Assembly (NCBI GenBank): GCA_017483665.1
Contig: JAFUVM010000013.1
Coordinates: 1 to 34,845 of the forward strand
Length of the DNA stretch: 34,845 nucleotides
Direction of reading: 5' to 3'
DNA from: Bacteroidaceae bacterium
Lineage (GTDB): Bacteria > Bacteroidota > Bacteroidia > Bacteroidales > Bacteroidaceae
Shown: positions 15,253 through 23,273 of the stretch, piece after piece
Numbering within the stretch: position 1 is the stretch's first letter
Layout: the number at the start of each line of letters is the position of its first letter
Translations under genes and position numbers: made by a program
The notes under the pieces: model-generated
What the model was told of the DNA's origin: nothing
What the model saw: only the letters and a program-made list of their open reading frames with translations
The model's database searches: none

Positions 15253-15320
15253 GGAATTTAATGTTTTAAAGAATTTAGTATTTTATGATTCTTCTGTATG
15301 TTCCTTTCTAATTGCGGGCG

Positions 15321-15351
15321 CAAAGGTACGAATAATACGCGAAAAATGAAA
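15321..15351 (-). promoter_or_regulatory. Promoter of the aldolase gene
   Basis: On the minus strand TACCTTTG (15321-15328), with TTTC (15348-15351) 19 nt upstream, one mismatch from TTTG. The leader before the ATG at 15252 is about 60 nt. Confidence 0.7.
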
Positions 15352-15428
15352 GTGAAAAGAGAAAAATGTTCTTTCTCTTTAGACTTTGCCATGTCTGCTT
15401 TACAAGCAAGGCGTTCCCCCTAAAAGGG

Positions 15429-16472
15429 TTAGTGGGTCTCCTTCACCAGATACGTCACCGTAGGCAGGTGGTCGCTGAAGCCGTTGAGCCAGATGCCGCC
15501 TGAATGGGTGCGCTTGGGCGTGCCTTTGTACTTGCCTTCCTGCTGGAGCAGGTAGTCGCGCTTGAAGATGTGGTAGCCGTAGAGCGTGAGTTCCTTGTAT
15601 TCCTTCTTGCCTTTCAGGTCGAGCATGTTGTGCGAAAGGACAATCTGGTCGAAGAGGTTCCACCCGCCCTGATAGGAAAGCGTACCCTGTCCCTTACCTC
15701 TGAGGATTTCCCACCAGGGGTTGAAGAAGTCGCCTTCGCCCACGTCCTTCATCTTGCGGCGTGCCCCCAGGTACTTTGCCATCGAGGTGTTGTCGGGGTC
15801 GTCGTTCATGTCGCCCATCACCATGATGTGCTGCGAGGGGTCGGCCTGCCGGATGCTGTCGGTGAGGGCACGGACCTGACGTCCGCCTGCATCGCGGAAT
15901 GTGCCCTCTACGCCACGGCTCGGCCAGTGACACACGATGACGGTCAGGTTGTCGCCTGCCAGCTTGCCCTGCACGCAGAGGAAGGGACGTGTGGCGTGCG
16001 TCGTGTCGCCGTTCTCGTAGACATACAGCTTGTGGAACGTCTTCGTCACGTGGAATGCCTTGGGATTGTAGATGAGTGCACAGTCCACGCCGCGCTTGTC
16101 GGGACCTTCAATGTGGACGTACTTGTACCCGCGCTCCTTCATGCACGGAACGGCCATGAGGTCGTCCAGCGCATGGTCGTTCTCCACTTCGCTTACGCCG
16201 ATGATGCTTGCCCCGTACGGCAGCTTGTCGGTTCCCAGGTCGCAGAGCACGCGAGCCATGTTGTTCAGTTTGTTGGTGTACTTGTTCTCGTCCCAATGGT
16301 ATGAACCGTCGGGCAGGAAGTCGTAGTCGTTCTTGTGCTCGTCGTGATTCGTGTCGAACAAGTTTTCCAGATTATAGAAGCAGACGGCATGAACGCTGAG
16401 CTTGCGGTTCTGCGCATCAATACATGCCGCGCTTAGCAGAAGGACTGCAAGTGCAATGATTGTATGTCTCAT
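15429..16472 (-). CDS. Exported endonuclease/exonuclease/phosphatase-family protein
   Basis: About 347 residues from the ATG at 16472 (MRHTIIALAVLLLSAACIDA). The upstream ATG at 16520 sits almost on the transcription start and adds a charged, non-signal stretch. The signal peptide ends at ACIDAQ and may be cleaved there or lipidated at the cysteine; the lipobox is poor. Family landmarks are FYNLENLFD at the start, VSEVEN (metal glutamate), RGVDCALIYNP, VIVCHWPSRG, GDMNDDPDN (D and N of the active site) and FSDHLPT (SDH triad). The fold cleaves phosphodiesters or phosphomonoesters in DNA, RNA or small molecules. It is divergent from the TonB-receptor operon with -7 boxes about 75 bp apart, so it likely releases substrate outside the inner membrane for that system. 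Confidence 0.87.
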   Translation of the reverse strand: MRHTIIALAVLLLSAACIDAQNRKLSVHAVCFYNLENLFDTNHDEHKNDYDFLPDGSYHWDENKYTNKLNNMARVLCDLGTDKLPYGASIIGVSEVENDHALDDLMAVPCMKERGYKYVHIEGPDKRGVDCALIYNPKAFHVTKTFHKLYVYENGDTTHATRPFLCVQGKLAGDNLTVIVCHWPSRGVEGTFRDAGGRQVRALTDSIRQADPSQHIMVMGDMNDDPDNTSMAKYLGARRKMKDVGEGDFFNPWWEILRGKGQGTLSYQGGWNLFDQIVLSHNMLDLKGKKEYKELTLYGYHIFKRDYLLQQEGKYKGTPKRTHSGGIWLNGFSDHLPTVTYLVKETH

Positions 16473-16528
16473 TATTATAAAATATGTATTGTCCCTTTGT
16501 TTTGTTTTAGTTTTGTTCATTCGCTATG

Positions 16529-16536
16529 CAAAGTTA
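16529..16536 (-). promoter_or_regulatory. -7 box of the exported nuclease/phosphatase gene
   Basis: TAACTTTG on the minus strand. No good TTTG lies 19 nt upstream, so the promoter may need an activator. It faces away from the receptor promoter in the same 180-bp gap. Confidence 0.5.
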
Positions 16537-16610
16537 ATACAATTTTAGAAAGAAAGTGCTATTAACCAAAAAAAAGTCCTGTTAGTTGCCTCAGATAGCA
16601 TGTTTTTTTA

Positions 16611-16618
16611 TAAATTTG
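16611..16618 (+). promoter_or_regulatory. -7 box of the TonB-receptor operon
   Basis: TAAATTTG at 16611-16618, preceded by a T run and by TTGC at 21 nt spacing. It favours the ATG at 16651 (leader about 25 nt) over the ATG at 16600, which would precede the promoter. Confidence 0.5.
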
Positions 16619-16650
16619 TGCACAAAATAACAAAAAAACTGTTAAAGTAC

Positions 16651-19215
16651 ATGAAAATTAAACTTCAGCTACTGGTGCTGGCACTTACTGCAGCACCATT
16701 GACCCACGCCCGCACCCTCGATACGGTGGACGCGGACACGCTGAGCACCTCGGAGAATGAAATGCTGCTTGAGGAAAGCAGTTTCACACTCACCGAGTCG
16801 CAGCTTGGCGAAAACGACGACATGACGTCGGATGTCATTCATATCAATTCAAGCAACAACGTCTACACCAGCCAGATCGGTTGGGCGTGGAGCGGGGTGT
16901 GGTTCAAGTATCGTGCCTTGGACAACCGCTTCAACGACATCTACATGAACGGCGTGCAGGTCAACAATCCCGAGAACGGACGCTTCACCTACTCGACGAT
17001 TGGCGGCATGAACGATGCCGTACGAAACAAGGACGACGTCGGCACCTTCGAGGGAAACAACTTCTCCTTCAGCGGACTGGGCGGCAGCACCAACTACAAC
17101 CTGCGAGCCAGCCAGATGCCTGCGGGACACAAGGTGACCCTCACGGGCGCCAACCGCAACTGGACCCTGCGCGGCATGTACACCTATGGCACTGGCCTTA
17201 GCAAGGACGGATGGGCTTTCTTCGGCACCGTCGGCTACCGCTGGGCAAACATGAAGACGGCAGCTATCAAGGGAACCTTCTACAACAGCTTCTCCTACTT
17301 CATGGCTGTGCAGAAGGTGTTCAATGAAAAGCATTCGCTGAACATCGCTACCTGGGGCAACCCGACCGAGCGTGCGACAGCCGGTGCCAGCACCGACGAA
17401 GCCAACTGGCTTGCCAACGACTACACCTACAACCCCTATTGGGGCTATCAGGGCGGCAAGAAGCGTGCCAGCCGAGTGGTCAATACCTTCGAGCCGAGCG
17501 TACTTGCCACATGGGACTTCAACATCAACGAAGACATGAAGCTCACCACAAGTGCATTCGTCAAGGTGGCTAACTATAAGACCACAAAGCTCAACTACAA
17601 CGGCACGAACCCGCATCCCGACTACTGGAAGCGATTCCCTTCATATAATTATAATGTATGGGGCGGCGACGAGGGGCATGAACTCAGTTACGATGCCGAT
17701 GCCTTCCAGACAAGCTTCGAGAATTGGCAGGACGAGAGCTACCGTCAGATTAACTTCGACGAACTCTACTTTGCCAACACACAGCTCAACAAGATTGGTG
17801 CCGACGCTATCTACTGGATTGAAGCACGCCACAACAACCACCTGATGACGAATCTCTCCAGCACCTACGACTGGAAGTTCAGGGACGGAATGAAGTGGAG
17901 CGTCGGCCTTCAGCTGCTCAGCAACAGAGGTTCGCACTACTTGACCGTAGAGGATCTGCTGGGCGCAAAGAACTTCCACAACACAAACACCTACCTCGTG
18001 GGCGACTACCTGCAGACATCGCCCGAAGCCATGTACGACGTGAACCACGGCTACCAGCGCATCATCGAGGGCGACCGCTACAACTACGACTACGACCTTT
18101 GGAACCAGGACATCAAGCTGTGGACAAGCCTCTCGGTTGAACGAGGCATTGCACATCACTTCATCGCAGCCAAGATGGGAGGTCGCCGCATGTGGCGCGA
18201 AGGCTTCATGCGCAACGGTCTCTTCCAGGACAACAGCTACGGCAAGAGCGAAAAGGCACACTTCCTGGACGGTGGTGTCAAGCTGGGCTCTACGCTCAAC
18301 CTCGGCAAGGGACACGCCATTACATACGGCGTGGGCTATGAACTGAAGGCTCCCGGAGCTGCCGTTTCCTTCATCTGCCCCGAGAAGAACAACGACTTCG
18401 TCCAGAATCTCCATAACGAAAAGGTCGTCAGCGGCGAACTCGGCTATGCCATCAACAACAAATGGCTGCGCCTCAACCTGAGCGGCTACTACTACCGTAC
18501 CTACGACGGCAACGAATGGCAGCAGTACTACAACGACGACATCAACAGCTTCTCCTACAACAGCCTGAGCGGAGTGGACAAGGAGTACTACGGCGTGGAA
18601 CTTGGTGCGAGGATTAAGCTCACCAGCAGCCTCGACCTGACGGCCCTCGGCACATACGGCGAAGCAAGGTATGCCAGCAACACCGATGTTTACTGGATGA
18701 GCAGCAGCACCGGCGAAGTGATGCAGGAACTCTGCCACAACAAAGGCATGCGCGAGAGCGGAACACCTCTGGCTGCCGCAAGCCTCGGCCTCAACTACCG
18801 CATCAAACGCTGGTATCTCGGCCTGACCGGTAATTACTATGACCGCATCTACCTCTCCTACAGCACCAACATGCGCTACGAGAAGAACCTGCAGAATGCC
18901 GGACGCTACCATGCCGGAGAGTACGACGTGCCTGAACAGGCAAAGGGCAACGGCGGCTTCATGCTCGACGCAAGCATCGGACGTCAGTTCAACGTTTGTC
19001 ACCATCCGCTCAGCGTCAACCTGCAGCTTTGCAACCTTACCAACCGCCGCAACATCACGACTGGCGGCTACGAGCAGAGCCGAAGCAACTACAGCGTAAC
19101 GGAAACGGACAATACGGCCACGACGACCAAACGCACCTACAACTTCGAAAAGAACCCCAAGAAGTTCTATACACAGGGATTCAACTTTATGCTCAACGTG
19201 AACTACAGATTCTAA
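16651..19215 (+). CDS. TonB-dependent outer-membrane receptor
   Basis: About 854 residues from MKIKLQLLVLALTAAPLTHA, a signal peptide. There is no carboxypeptidase-like N-terminal domain and no SusD partner, so this is not a classic SusC. A plug-like region (about 60-160 with NDIYMNGVQVNNPENGRF and SFSGLGGSTNYNLRAS) precedes a long run of aromatic-rich alternating strands. These end in FNFMLNVNYRF, the terminal phenylalanine expected of an outer-membrane barrel. It should import a substrate across the outer membrane using TonB energy. It heads the operon with a DUF5689 lipoprotein (43-nt gap) and an OB-fold lipoprotein, opposite the exported nuclease/phosphatase. The substrate is inferred only from those neighbours. 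Confidence 0.87.
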   Translation: MKIKLQLLVLALTAAPLTHARTLDTVDADTLSTSENEMLLEESSFTLTESQLGENDDMTSDVIHINSSNNVYTSQIGWAWSGVWFKYRALDNRFNDIYMNGVQVNNPENGRFTYSTIGGMNDAVRNKDDVGTFEGNNFSFSGLGGSTNYNLRASQMPAGHKVTLTGANRNWTLRGMYTYGTGLSKDGWAFFGTVGYRWANMKTAAIKGTFYNSFSYFMAVQKVFNEKHSLNIATWGNPTERATAGASTDEANWLANDYTYNPYWGYQGGKKRASRVVNTFEPSVLATWDFNINEDMKLTTSAFVKVANYKTTKLNYNGTNPHPDYWKRFPSYNYNVWGGDEGHELSYDADAFQTSFENWQDESYRQINFDELYFANTQLNKIGADAIYWIEARHNNHLMTNLSSTYDWKFRDGMKWSVGLQLLSNRGSHYLTVEDLLGAKNFHNTNTYLVGDYLQTSPEAMYDVNHGYQRIIEGDRYNYDYDLWNQDIKLWTSLSVERGIAHHFIAAKMGGRRMWREGFMRNGLFQDNSYGKSEKAHFLDGGVKLGSTLNLGKGHAITYGVGYELKAPGAAVSFICPEKNNDFVQNLHNEKVVSGELGYAINNKWLRLNLSGYYYRTYDGNEWQQYYNDDINSFSYNSLSGVDKEYYGVELGARIKLTSSLDLTALGTYGEARYASNTDVYWMSSSTGEVMQELCHNKGMRESGTPLAAASLGLNYRIKRWYLGLTGNYYDRIYLSYSTNMRYEKNLQNAGRYHAGEYDVPEQAKGNGGFMLDASIGRQFNVCHHPLSVNLQLCNLTNRRNITTGGYEQSRSNYSVTETDNTATTTKRTYNFEKNPKKFYTQGFNFMLNVNYRF

Positions 19216-19258
19216 TTTTTCCCCCCTCCAATACATTATTATAATTATATATACGACG

Positions 19259-20113
19259 ATGAAAAGACATACGATTATCATAGCACTGCTGGCAGGTGCT
19301 CTTGCCGTGACTTCTTGTCAGGACAGAGACTGGGAAACTCCGGAAGGCCTTGCCACAGAGCCTCCCTACGGCAACAATACACTTGTGGCCGGCACAACGA
19401 CAACCATCGCTCAGTTGCAGAGCAAGTATGCTTCGGTCATTTCCAACAGCAGCTATTCGCTGATTACGGACGACCTGTGGCTGCGCTGCGTAGTGACAGG
19501 CAACGACTTCGGCGGTAACATCTACAAACAGATTACCGTGCAGGACGAGACGGGCGGCATCGTCATCGGCATCAACGGCTCCGACCAGGGTGCCCTCATG
19601 CCCATAGGACAAAAGCTTCTCGTCAGCCTCAAGGACCTTTACATCGGCGGCTACGGGGCGCAAGCACAGATAGGCGGTCTCTACAACGGAAGCATGGGCC
19701 GCATGGACCTCAGTGTCTGGAAACAGCATGTCCGCCTCATCATGGACGGTACGGAAGAGGCTTCTGCCTATGAGACGATAAAGGTGGACACAATCGACTT
19801 CGACCCCAACAAGACGATGGCCCAGCAGAGCGGCAGGGTCGTCAGGCTCAAGGGCGTAATCATCAAAGGCGGAGGCACACAGATACTGGCTCCCGACGAC
19901 GGGACAGTCAACCTCACCAGCAATTGCGCCAATCGCGATGTGACTGGCGGCAATGCTGGCAGCAAGTGCGTACTTCGCACCAGCACCTATGCCGACTTCA
20001 AGGGTGTTGCCATTCCCAGCGGTCCCGTGGACTTCTACGGCATTGCCACCATCTACCGCGACACATGGCAGATACTGGCACGCACACAAACCGACCTCAC
20101 CTGGGTGAAGTAA
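19259..20113 (+). CDS. DUF5689-domain lipoprotein
   Basis: 284 residues. A lipoprotein signal peptide with lipobox VTSC puts the mature N-terminus at the cysteine in SCQDRDWETPEG. The body matches the DUF5689 pattern: a short TTIAQLQSKY helix, a WLRCVVTGNDFGGNIYKQIT strand pair, VQDETGGIVIGINGS, and GQKLLVSLKDLYIGGYG. The fold is probably OB-like and surface-anchored. DUF5689 genes are often found beside TonB receptors and exported nuclease/phosphatase proteins in Bacteroidetes, as here. The likely role is a substrate-binding partner on the cell surface. The gene is well inside the receptor operon, 50 nt before the next gene. Confidence 0.82.
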   Translation: MKRHTIIIALLAGALAVTSCQDRDWETPEGLATEPPYGNNTLVAGTTTTIAQLQSKYASVISNSSYSLITDDLWLRCVVTGNDFGGNIYKQITVQDETGGIVIGINGSDQGALMPIGQKLLVSLKDLYIGGYGAQAQIGGLYNGSMGRMDLSVWKQHVRLIMDGTEEASAYETIKVDTIDFDPNKTMAQQSGRVVRLKGVIIKGGGTQILAPDDGTVNLTSNCANRDVTGGNAGSKCVLRTSTYADFKGVAIPSGPVDFYGIATIYRDTWQILARTQTDLTWVK

Positions 20114-20163
20114 TCTTTATTTAGTTAACTGCAAATAAAAACAAATAGAACACATACATCATT

Positions 20164-22254
20164 ATGAAAAAGACTTTTAAGACACTTGCACTCATGTTGC
20201 TGACAGCATTGTTCGTCAGCAGCTGTGCTGACGTTCCCGCACCTTACACCTTGCCCAACTCGAAGAGCGAGACAGAAGGTAACTCCGGTACAACCATCGA
20301 GCCTGCGGGCGAAGGCACTCTGGCTTCTCCCTACAACGTGGCTGCCATCGTCGCTAAAATAAAGGACATGGAGGCTGGTGTGGAATCGACCGAAGAGTAC
20401 TACATCAAGGGTAAGGTCATCAATGTGAAGACCGACGAAGCTACCATCAAGCAGTACGGCAACCATACCTTCGAGATGGTAGACGAGGGCAACAACTCCA
20501 CCGTCTTCACTGCCTTCCAGGTCTATGGCCCGGGCAAGAAGAAGTTTACGGCTGTCGACGACATCAAGGTGGGCGACGAGGTTGTTGTCTGCGGTAAGGT
20601 GGTCAACTACAAAGGCAATACGCCCGAGACCGTAGGCAAGGGAGCTGCATACGTTGTCTCCATCAACTCTGCCGATAGCGGCGACTCTCAAGAGGAGGGT
20701 AAGGTCATCACTTGCGCACAGGCTGTTGAGCTGACAAACGCCTTGGCCGATGGCGGCGTTTCTACAGAGTCCTACACTATCACTGGTTACATCACGGAGG
20801 TTATCGGTTCGGTCAGCAGGGACCAGCAGACTTTCTGGATGGCCGACACGAAGGATGGCGGCCGTGTCTTCGAAGCTTACTGGGCAAACCTTCCCGAAGG
20901 CGTGTCGGAGTTCAAGGCCGGCATGAAGGTGAAGATTACCGGTCAGCTGATGAAGTATGTCAATAACAGTGGTGTCGTTACCCCCGAGGTAAAGAATGCC
21001 GACGTTGTAATCCTTGAGGATGGCGCTGGCGAGCCTGTCATCACTCCCGAAGGTACAGACGTTACTTGCGCACAGGCTGTCGAGCTGACAAACGCCTTGG
21101 CCGATGGCGGTATCTCAACAGAGACCTATACCGTCACAGGTTACATCACAGAGGTTATCGGTTCGGTCAGCAGGGACCAGCAGACTTTCTGGATGGCCGA
21201 CACGAAGGATGGCGGCCGTGTCTTCGAAGCCTACTGGGCAAACCTTCCCGAAGGCGTGTCGGAGTTCAAGGCAGGCATGAAGGTGAAGATTACCGGTCAG
21301 CTGATGAAGTATGTCAAGAATGGTGCCGTTACGCCTGAGATTAAGAATGCCGACGTTGTAATCCTTGAGGATGGCGACAACGAGCCTGTCATCACTCCCG
21401 AAGGTACAGAAGTAACATGCGCACAGGCTGTCGAGCTGACAAACGCCTTGGCCGATGGCGGCGTTTCCACCGATACCTACAGCGTCACAGGTTACATCAC
21501 TGAGGTTCTCGGTTCAGTCAGCAGGGATCAGCAGTCCTTCTGGATGGCCGACACGAAGGATGGCGGTCGTGTCTTCGAAGCTTACTGGGCAAACCTTCCC
21601 GCTGGCGTATCGGAGTTCAAAGTTGGCTCGAAGGTAAAGATTACCGGTCAGCTGATGAAGTATGTCAAGAATGGTGCCGTTACGCCTGAGATTAAGAACG
21701 CCGACGTGGTGATTCTCGAAGAAGGCGACGGCGGTCAGGGTGAAGATCCCACTCCCGGTCCTGGCGGCGACACCGTCAGCGACCTTGTCAACGGCGGCTT
21801 CGAGACTTGGGTCAGCGACTCCGAACCTACAGGCTGGAAGTCTGCCAGCAGCGCAAGCAGTGCCACTCTGAGCAAGAGCAGCGATGCACACAGCGGCAGC
21901 TTCGCCTGCAAGGTCTTGGCACCCGGCACACAGAACAAGCGCCTTGCCACTCAGGAGATAACGCTCGCAGCAGGCAGCTACACCTTCTCCTTCTATGCAA
22001 AGTGCACGACAGCCGACAAGTGCCAGACGAAAGGCGGCTACGTACATGTGAACGACGACGGCTCGATAACAGATTCCTATCAGTATGCAAAGACATACGT
22101 CGACATCAACAACAACGGTTGGACACTTGTTTCCTATGACTTTGAGCTGACGACAGCCACAAAGCTCTGCCTTCTTGTCATGAATCCTAAGAACAGCAGC
22201 TATTCCGTTTCTCAGGACATACTCATCGACGACGCCACTTTGGTGAAGAAATGA
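20164..22254 (+). CDS. Lipoprotein with one divergent and three near-identical OB-fold-type repeats plus a C-terminal beta-sandwich
   Basis: 696 residues. The lipoprotein signal ends at the lipobox VSSC (C21). Residues about 55-170 form a divergent OB-like unit (YYIKGKVINVKTDEATI, VGDEVVVCGKVVNYKG). Three nearly identical units start at residues 183, 301 and 418, spaced 118 and 117 residues. Each has TCAQAVELTNALADGG, TGYITEV, SVSRDQQ and VKITGQLMKYV. From about 540 a carbohydrate-binding-like beta-sandwich follows (NGGFETWVSDSEPTGW to ILIDDATLVKK). OB folds bind nucleic acid or oligosaccharide. With the DUF5689 protein and the receptor it could form a multivalent surface binder. The family name is not certain. 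Confidence 0.85.
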   Translation: MKKTFKTLALMLLTALFVSSCADVPAPYTLPNSKSETEGNSGTTIEPAGEGTLASPYNVAAIVAKIKDMEAGVESTEEYYIKGKVINVKTDEATIKQYGNHTFEMVDEGNNSTVFTAFQVYGPGKKKFTAVDDIKVGDEVVVCGKVVNYKGNTPETVGKGAAYVVSINSADSGDSQEEGKVITCAQAVELTNALADGGVSTESYTITGYITEVIGSVSRDQQTFWMADTKDGGRVFEAYWANLPEGVSEFKAGMKVKITGQLMKYVNNSGVVTPEVKNADVVILEDGAGEPVITPEGTDVTCAQAVELTNALADGGISTETYTVTGYITEVIGSVSRDQQTFWMADTKDGGRVFEAYWANLPEGVSEFKAGMKVKITGQLMKYVKNGAVTPEIKNADVVILEDGDNEPVITPEGTEVTCAQAVELTNALADGGVSTDTYSVTGYITEVLGSVSRDQQSFWMADTKDGGRVFEAYWANLPAGVSEFKVGSKVKITGQLMKYVKNGAVTPEIKNADVVILEEGDGGQGEDPTPGPGGDTVSDLVNGGFETWVSDSEPTGWKSASSASSATLSKSSDAHSGSFACKVLAPGTQNKRLATQEITLAAGSYTFSFYAKCTTADKCQTKGGYVHVNDDGSITDSYQYAKTYVDINNNGWTLVSYDFELTTATKLCLLVMNPKNSSYSVSQDILIDDATLVKK
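20710..21723 (+). repeat. Three-copy 351-354 bp coding repeat in the OB-fold lipoprotein
   Basis: Copies begin at about 20710, 21064 and 21415. Long stretches are identical at the DNA level, including silent positions, which points to recent duplication or ongoing gene conversion. One extra codon in copy 1 gives the 354 versus 351 bp spacing. Copy number could vary by recombination without breaking the frame. Confidence 0.88.
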
Positions 22255-22282
22255 AAGAATGAAAAAATGAGAAAATGAAAAG
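22250..22282 (+). repeat. 8-nt ATGAAAAA-like repeat between operon genes
   Basis: Four units of 8 nt (ATGAAAGA, ATGAAAAA, ATGAGAAA, ATGAAAAG) run from the stop of the OB-fold gene into the start of the SGNH pseudogene. They offer several ATGs close to the preceding stop codon. Confidence 0.6.
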
Positions 22283-22789
22283 TCGCTCACTAACATTATT
22301 AGCTTTCATTCTGCTGTGTCCCGCTTTGAGGGCACAGCAGTACAGCTGAGTTCGGAGTTTTCACCGACGGGCCTAAGGTGGGCAAGTATACCCTTCTATG
22401 CCGGACTGCACCGACTCTTCAAAGGTCTGCACGACCGCTTCCCGAAGATTCCTGTTGTCATCATGCTTCCCATCCATCACGGTACAGAGATTGACACGCC
22501 GGAGTACGTCTTCAACTCCGACAAGTCGTTCACCGAAGGCGTCAATGCCACGACCGGCAAGACCTTCCGCGAATATGTGGAAGCCATTCGCGAAGTGGCA
22601 GCCTACTATTCCTTCATCGTGCTCGATGCCTACAGCTATTCCGGCCTGAGCCCCATGACGGAGATAGGTGCCGAGAACCGTGTCTTCTTCAAGGACGGCC
22701 TGCACCTGAATGCCGCCGGCGGCGAGCGCCTCGCCCGCTGGATGTACCCACAGCTTGAAGCTGTCTATGAGATGTTCTACGACTTCTGA
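22275..22789 (+). pseudogene. SGNH/GDSL-type hydrolase remnant
   Basis: The ATG at 22275 opens a signal peptide (MKSRSLTLLAFILLCPALRA) that stops at TGA after QQYS. A second frame from about 22316 carries only the C-terminal part of an SGNH hydrolase: IPVVIMLPIHHG, a long helical region, then FFKDGLHLNAAGGERLARWM with the catalytic D and H. The N-terminal GDS block is missing, so the middle has been deleted. It was probably the last gene of the receptor operon, an extracellular esterase. The 22316 frame has no convincing start and is unlikely to make an active enzyme. Confidence 0.75.
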
Positions 22790-22902
22790 TGCAACATAGA
22801 GTTTTTGCAAAATAATCTGCAAATCTGTCATAGGATATGTAGTCGGCTGCATACAAACATGTTACGACATGGCAGATGGTATGACAGATGGAACAGATAA
22901 AG

Positions 22903-23046
22903 TTGACAAGTTAACGAGTTGACAAGTTAACAAGTTGACGAGTAGACAAGTTAACAAGTTGACGAGTTAACAAGTTGACGAGTAGACAAGTTAACGAGTA
23001 GACAAGTTAACAAGTTGACAAGTTAACGAGTTGACAAGTTGACGAG
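22903..23046. repeat. 8-nt degenerate tandem array, 18 units
   Basis: Eighteen consecutive units of exactly 8 nt, consensus T(T/A)(G/A)AC(A/G)AG, run with no insertions or deletions. Only positions 2, 3 and 6 vary, each between two bases. Examples are TTGACAAG, TTAACGAG and TAGACAAG. Between 22790 and 22902 I see no gene. Confidence 0.9.
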
Positions 23047-23070
23047 TTGAGAGAGGTATCGTTCCCGGCA

Positions 23071-23242
23071 CGTGAGAACATTGGGTTCTGTACGTGGGAA
23101 CGTTGGGTTCAGTACGTGGGAAGCTTTAGCTCGACGAAGTCAACCGTTAGGTCAACGAAGTCAACGGTGGGTTCAGTACGTGGGAAGCTTTAGCTCGACG
23201 AAGTCAACTGTTAGGTCGACGAAGTCAACGATTGGGAAAGGT
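23071..23242. repeat. 21/22-nt composite array with a 64-nt higher-order duplication
   Basis: Units start at 23071, 23093, 23115, 23137, 23158, 23179, 23201 and 23222, each 21-22 nt. They fall into three related types opening with CGTG, CGTGGGAAGC or AAGTCAAC. The block 23115-23178 is repeated at 23179-23242 with few changes. The word CTCGACGAAGTCAA occurs at 23131-23144 and 23195-23208, and inverted in the aldolase 45-nt repeats (14193-14206, 14238-14251). Confidence 0.8.
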
Positions 23243-23273
23243 ATGTCAGAAGCAGTACTTTAGCAAATCTGAT

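Noticed and set aside
16600-16650. Upstream start for the TonB receptor
   Set aside because: It precedes the -7 box and would bury the signal peptide behind 17 extra residues.
17641-19281. 546-codon open frame opposite the TonB receptor
   Set aside because: Shadow of a well-supported outer-membrane receptor; hydrophobic V/A-rich translation without a family signature.
22903-23242. Possible CRISPR or replication-origin iterons
   Set aside because: 8- and 22-nt units are contiguous with no spacers, and no replication gene or DnaA-box cluster is visible.
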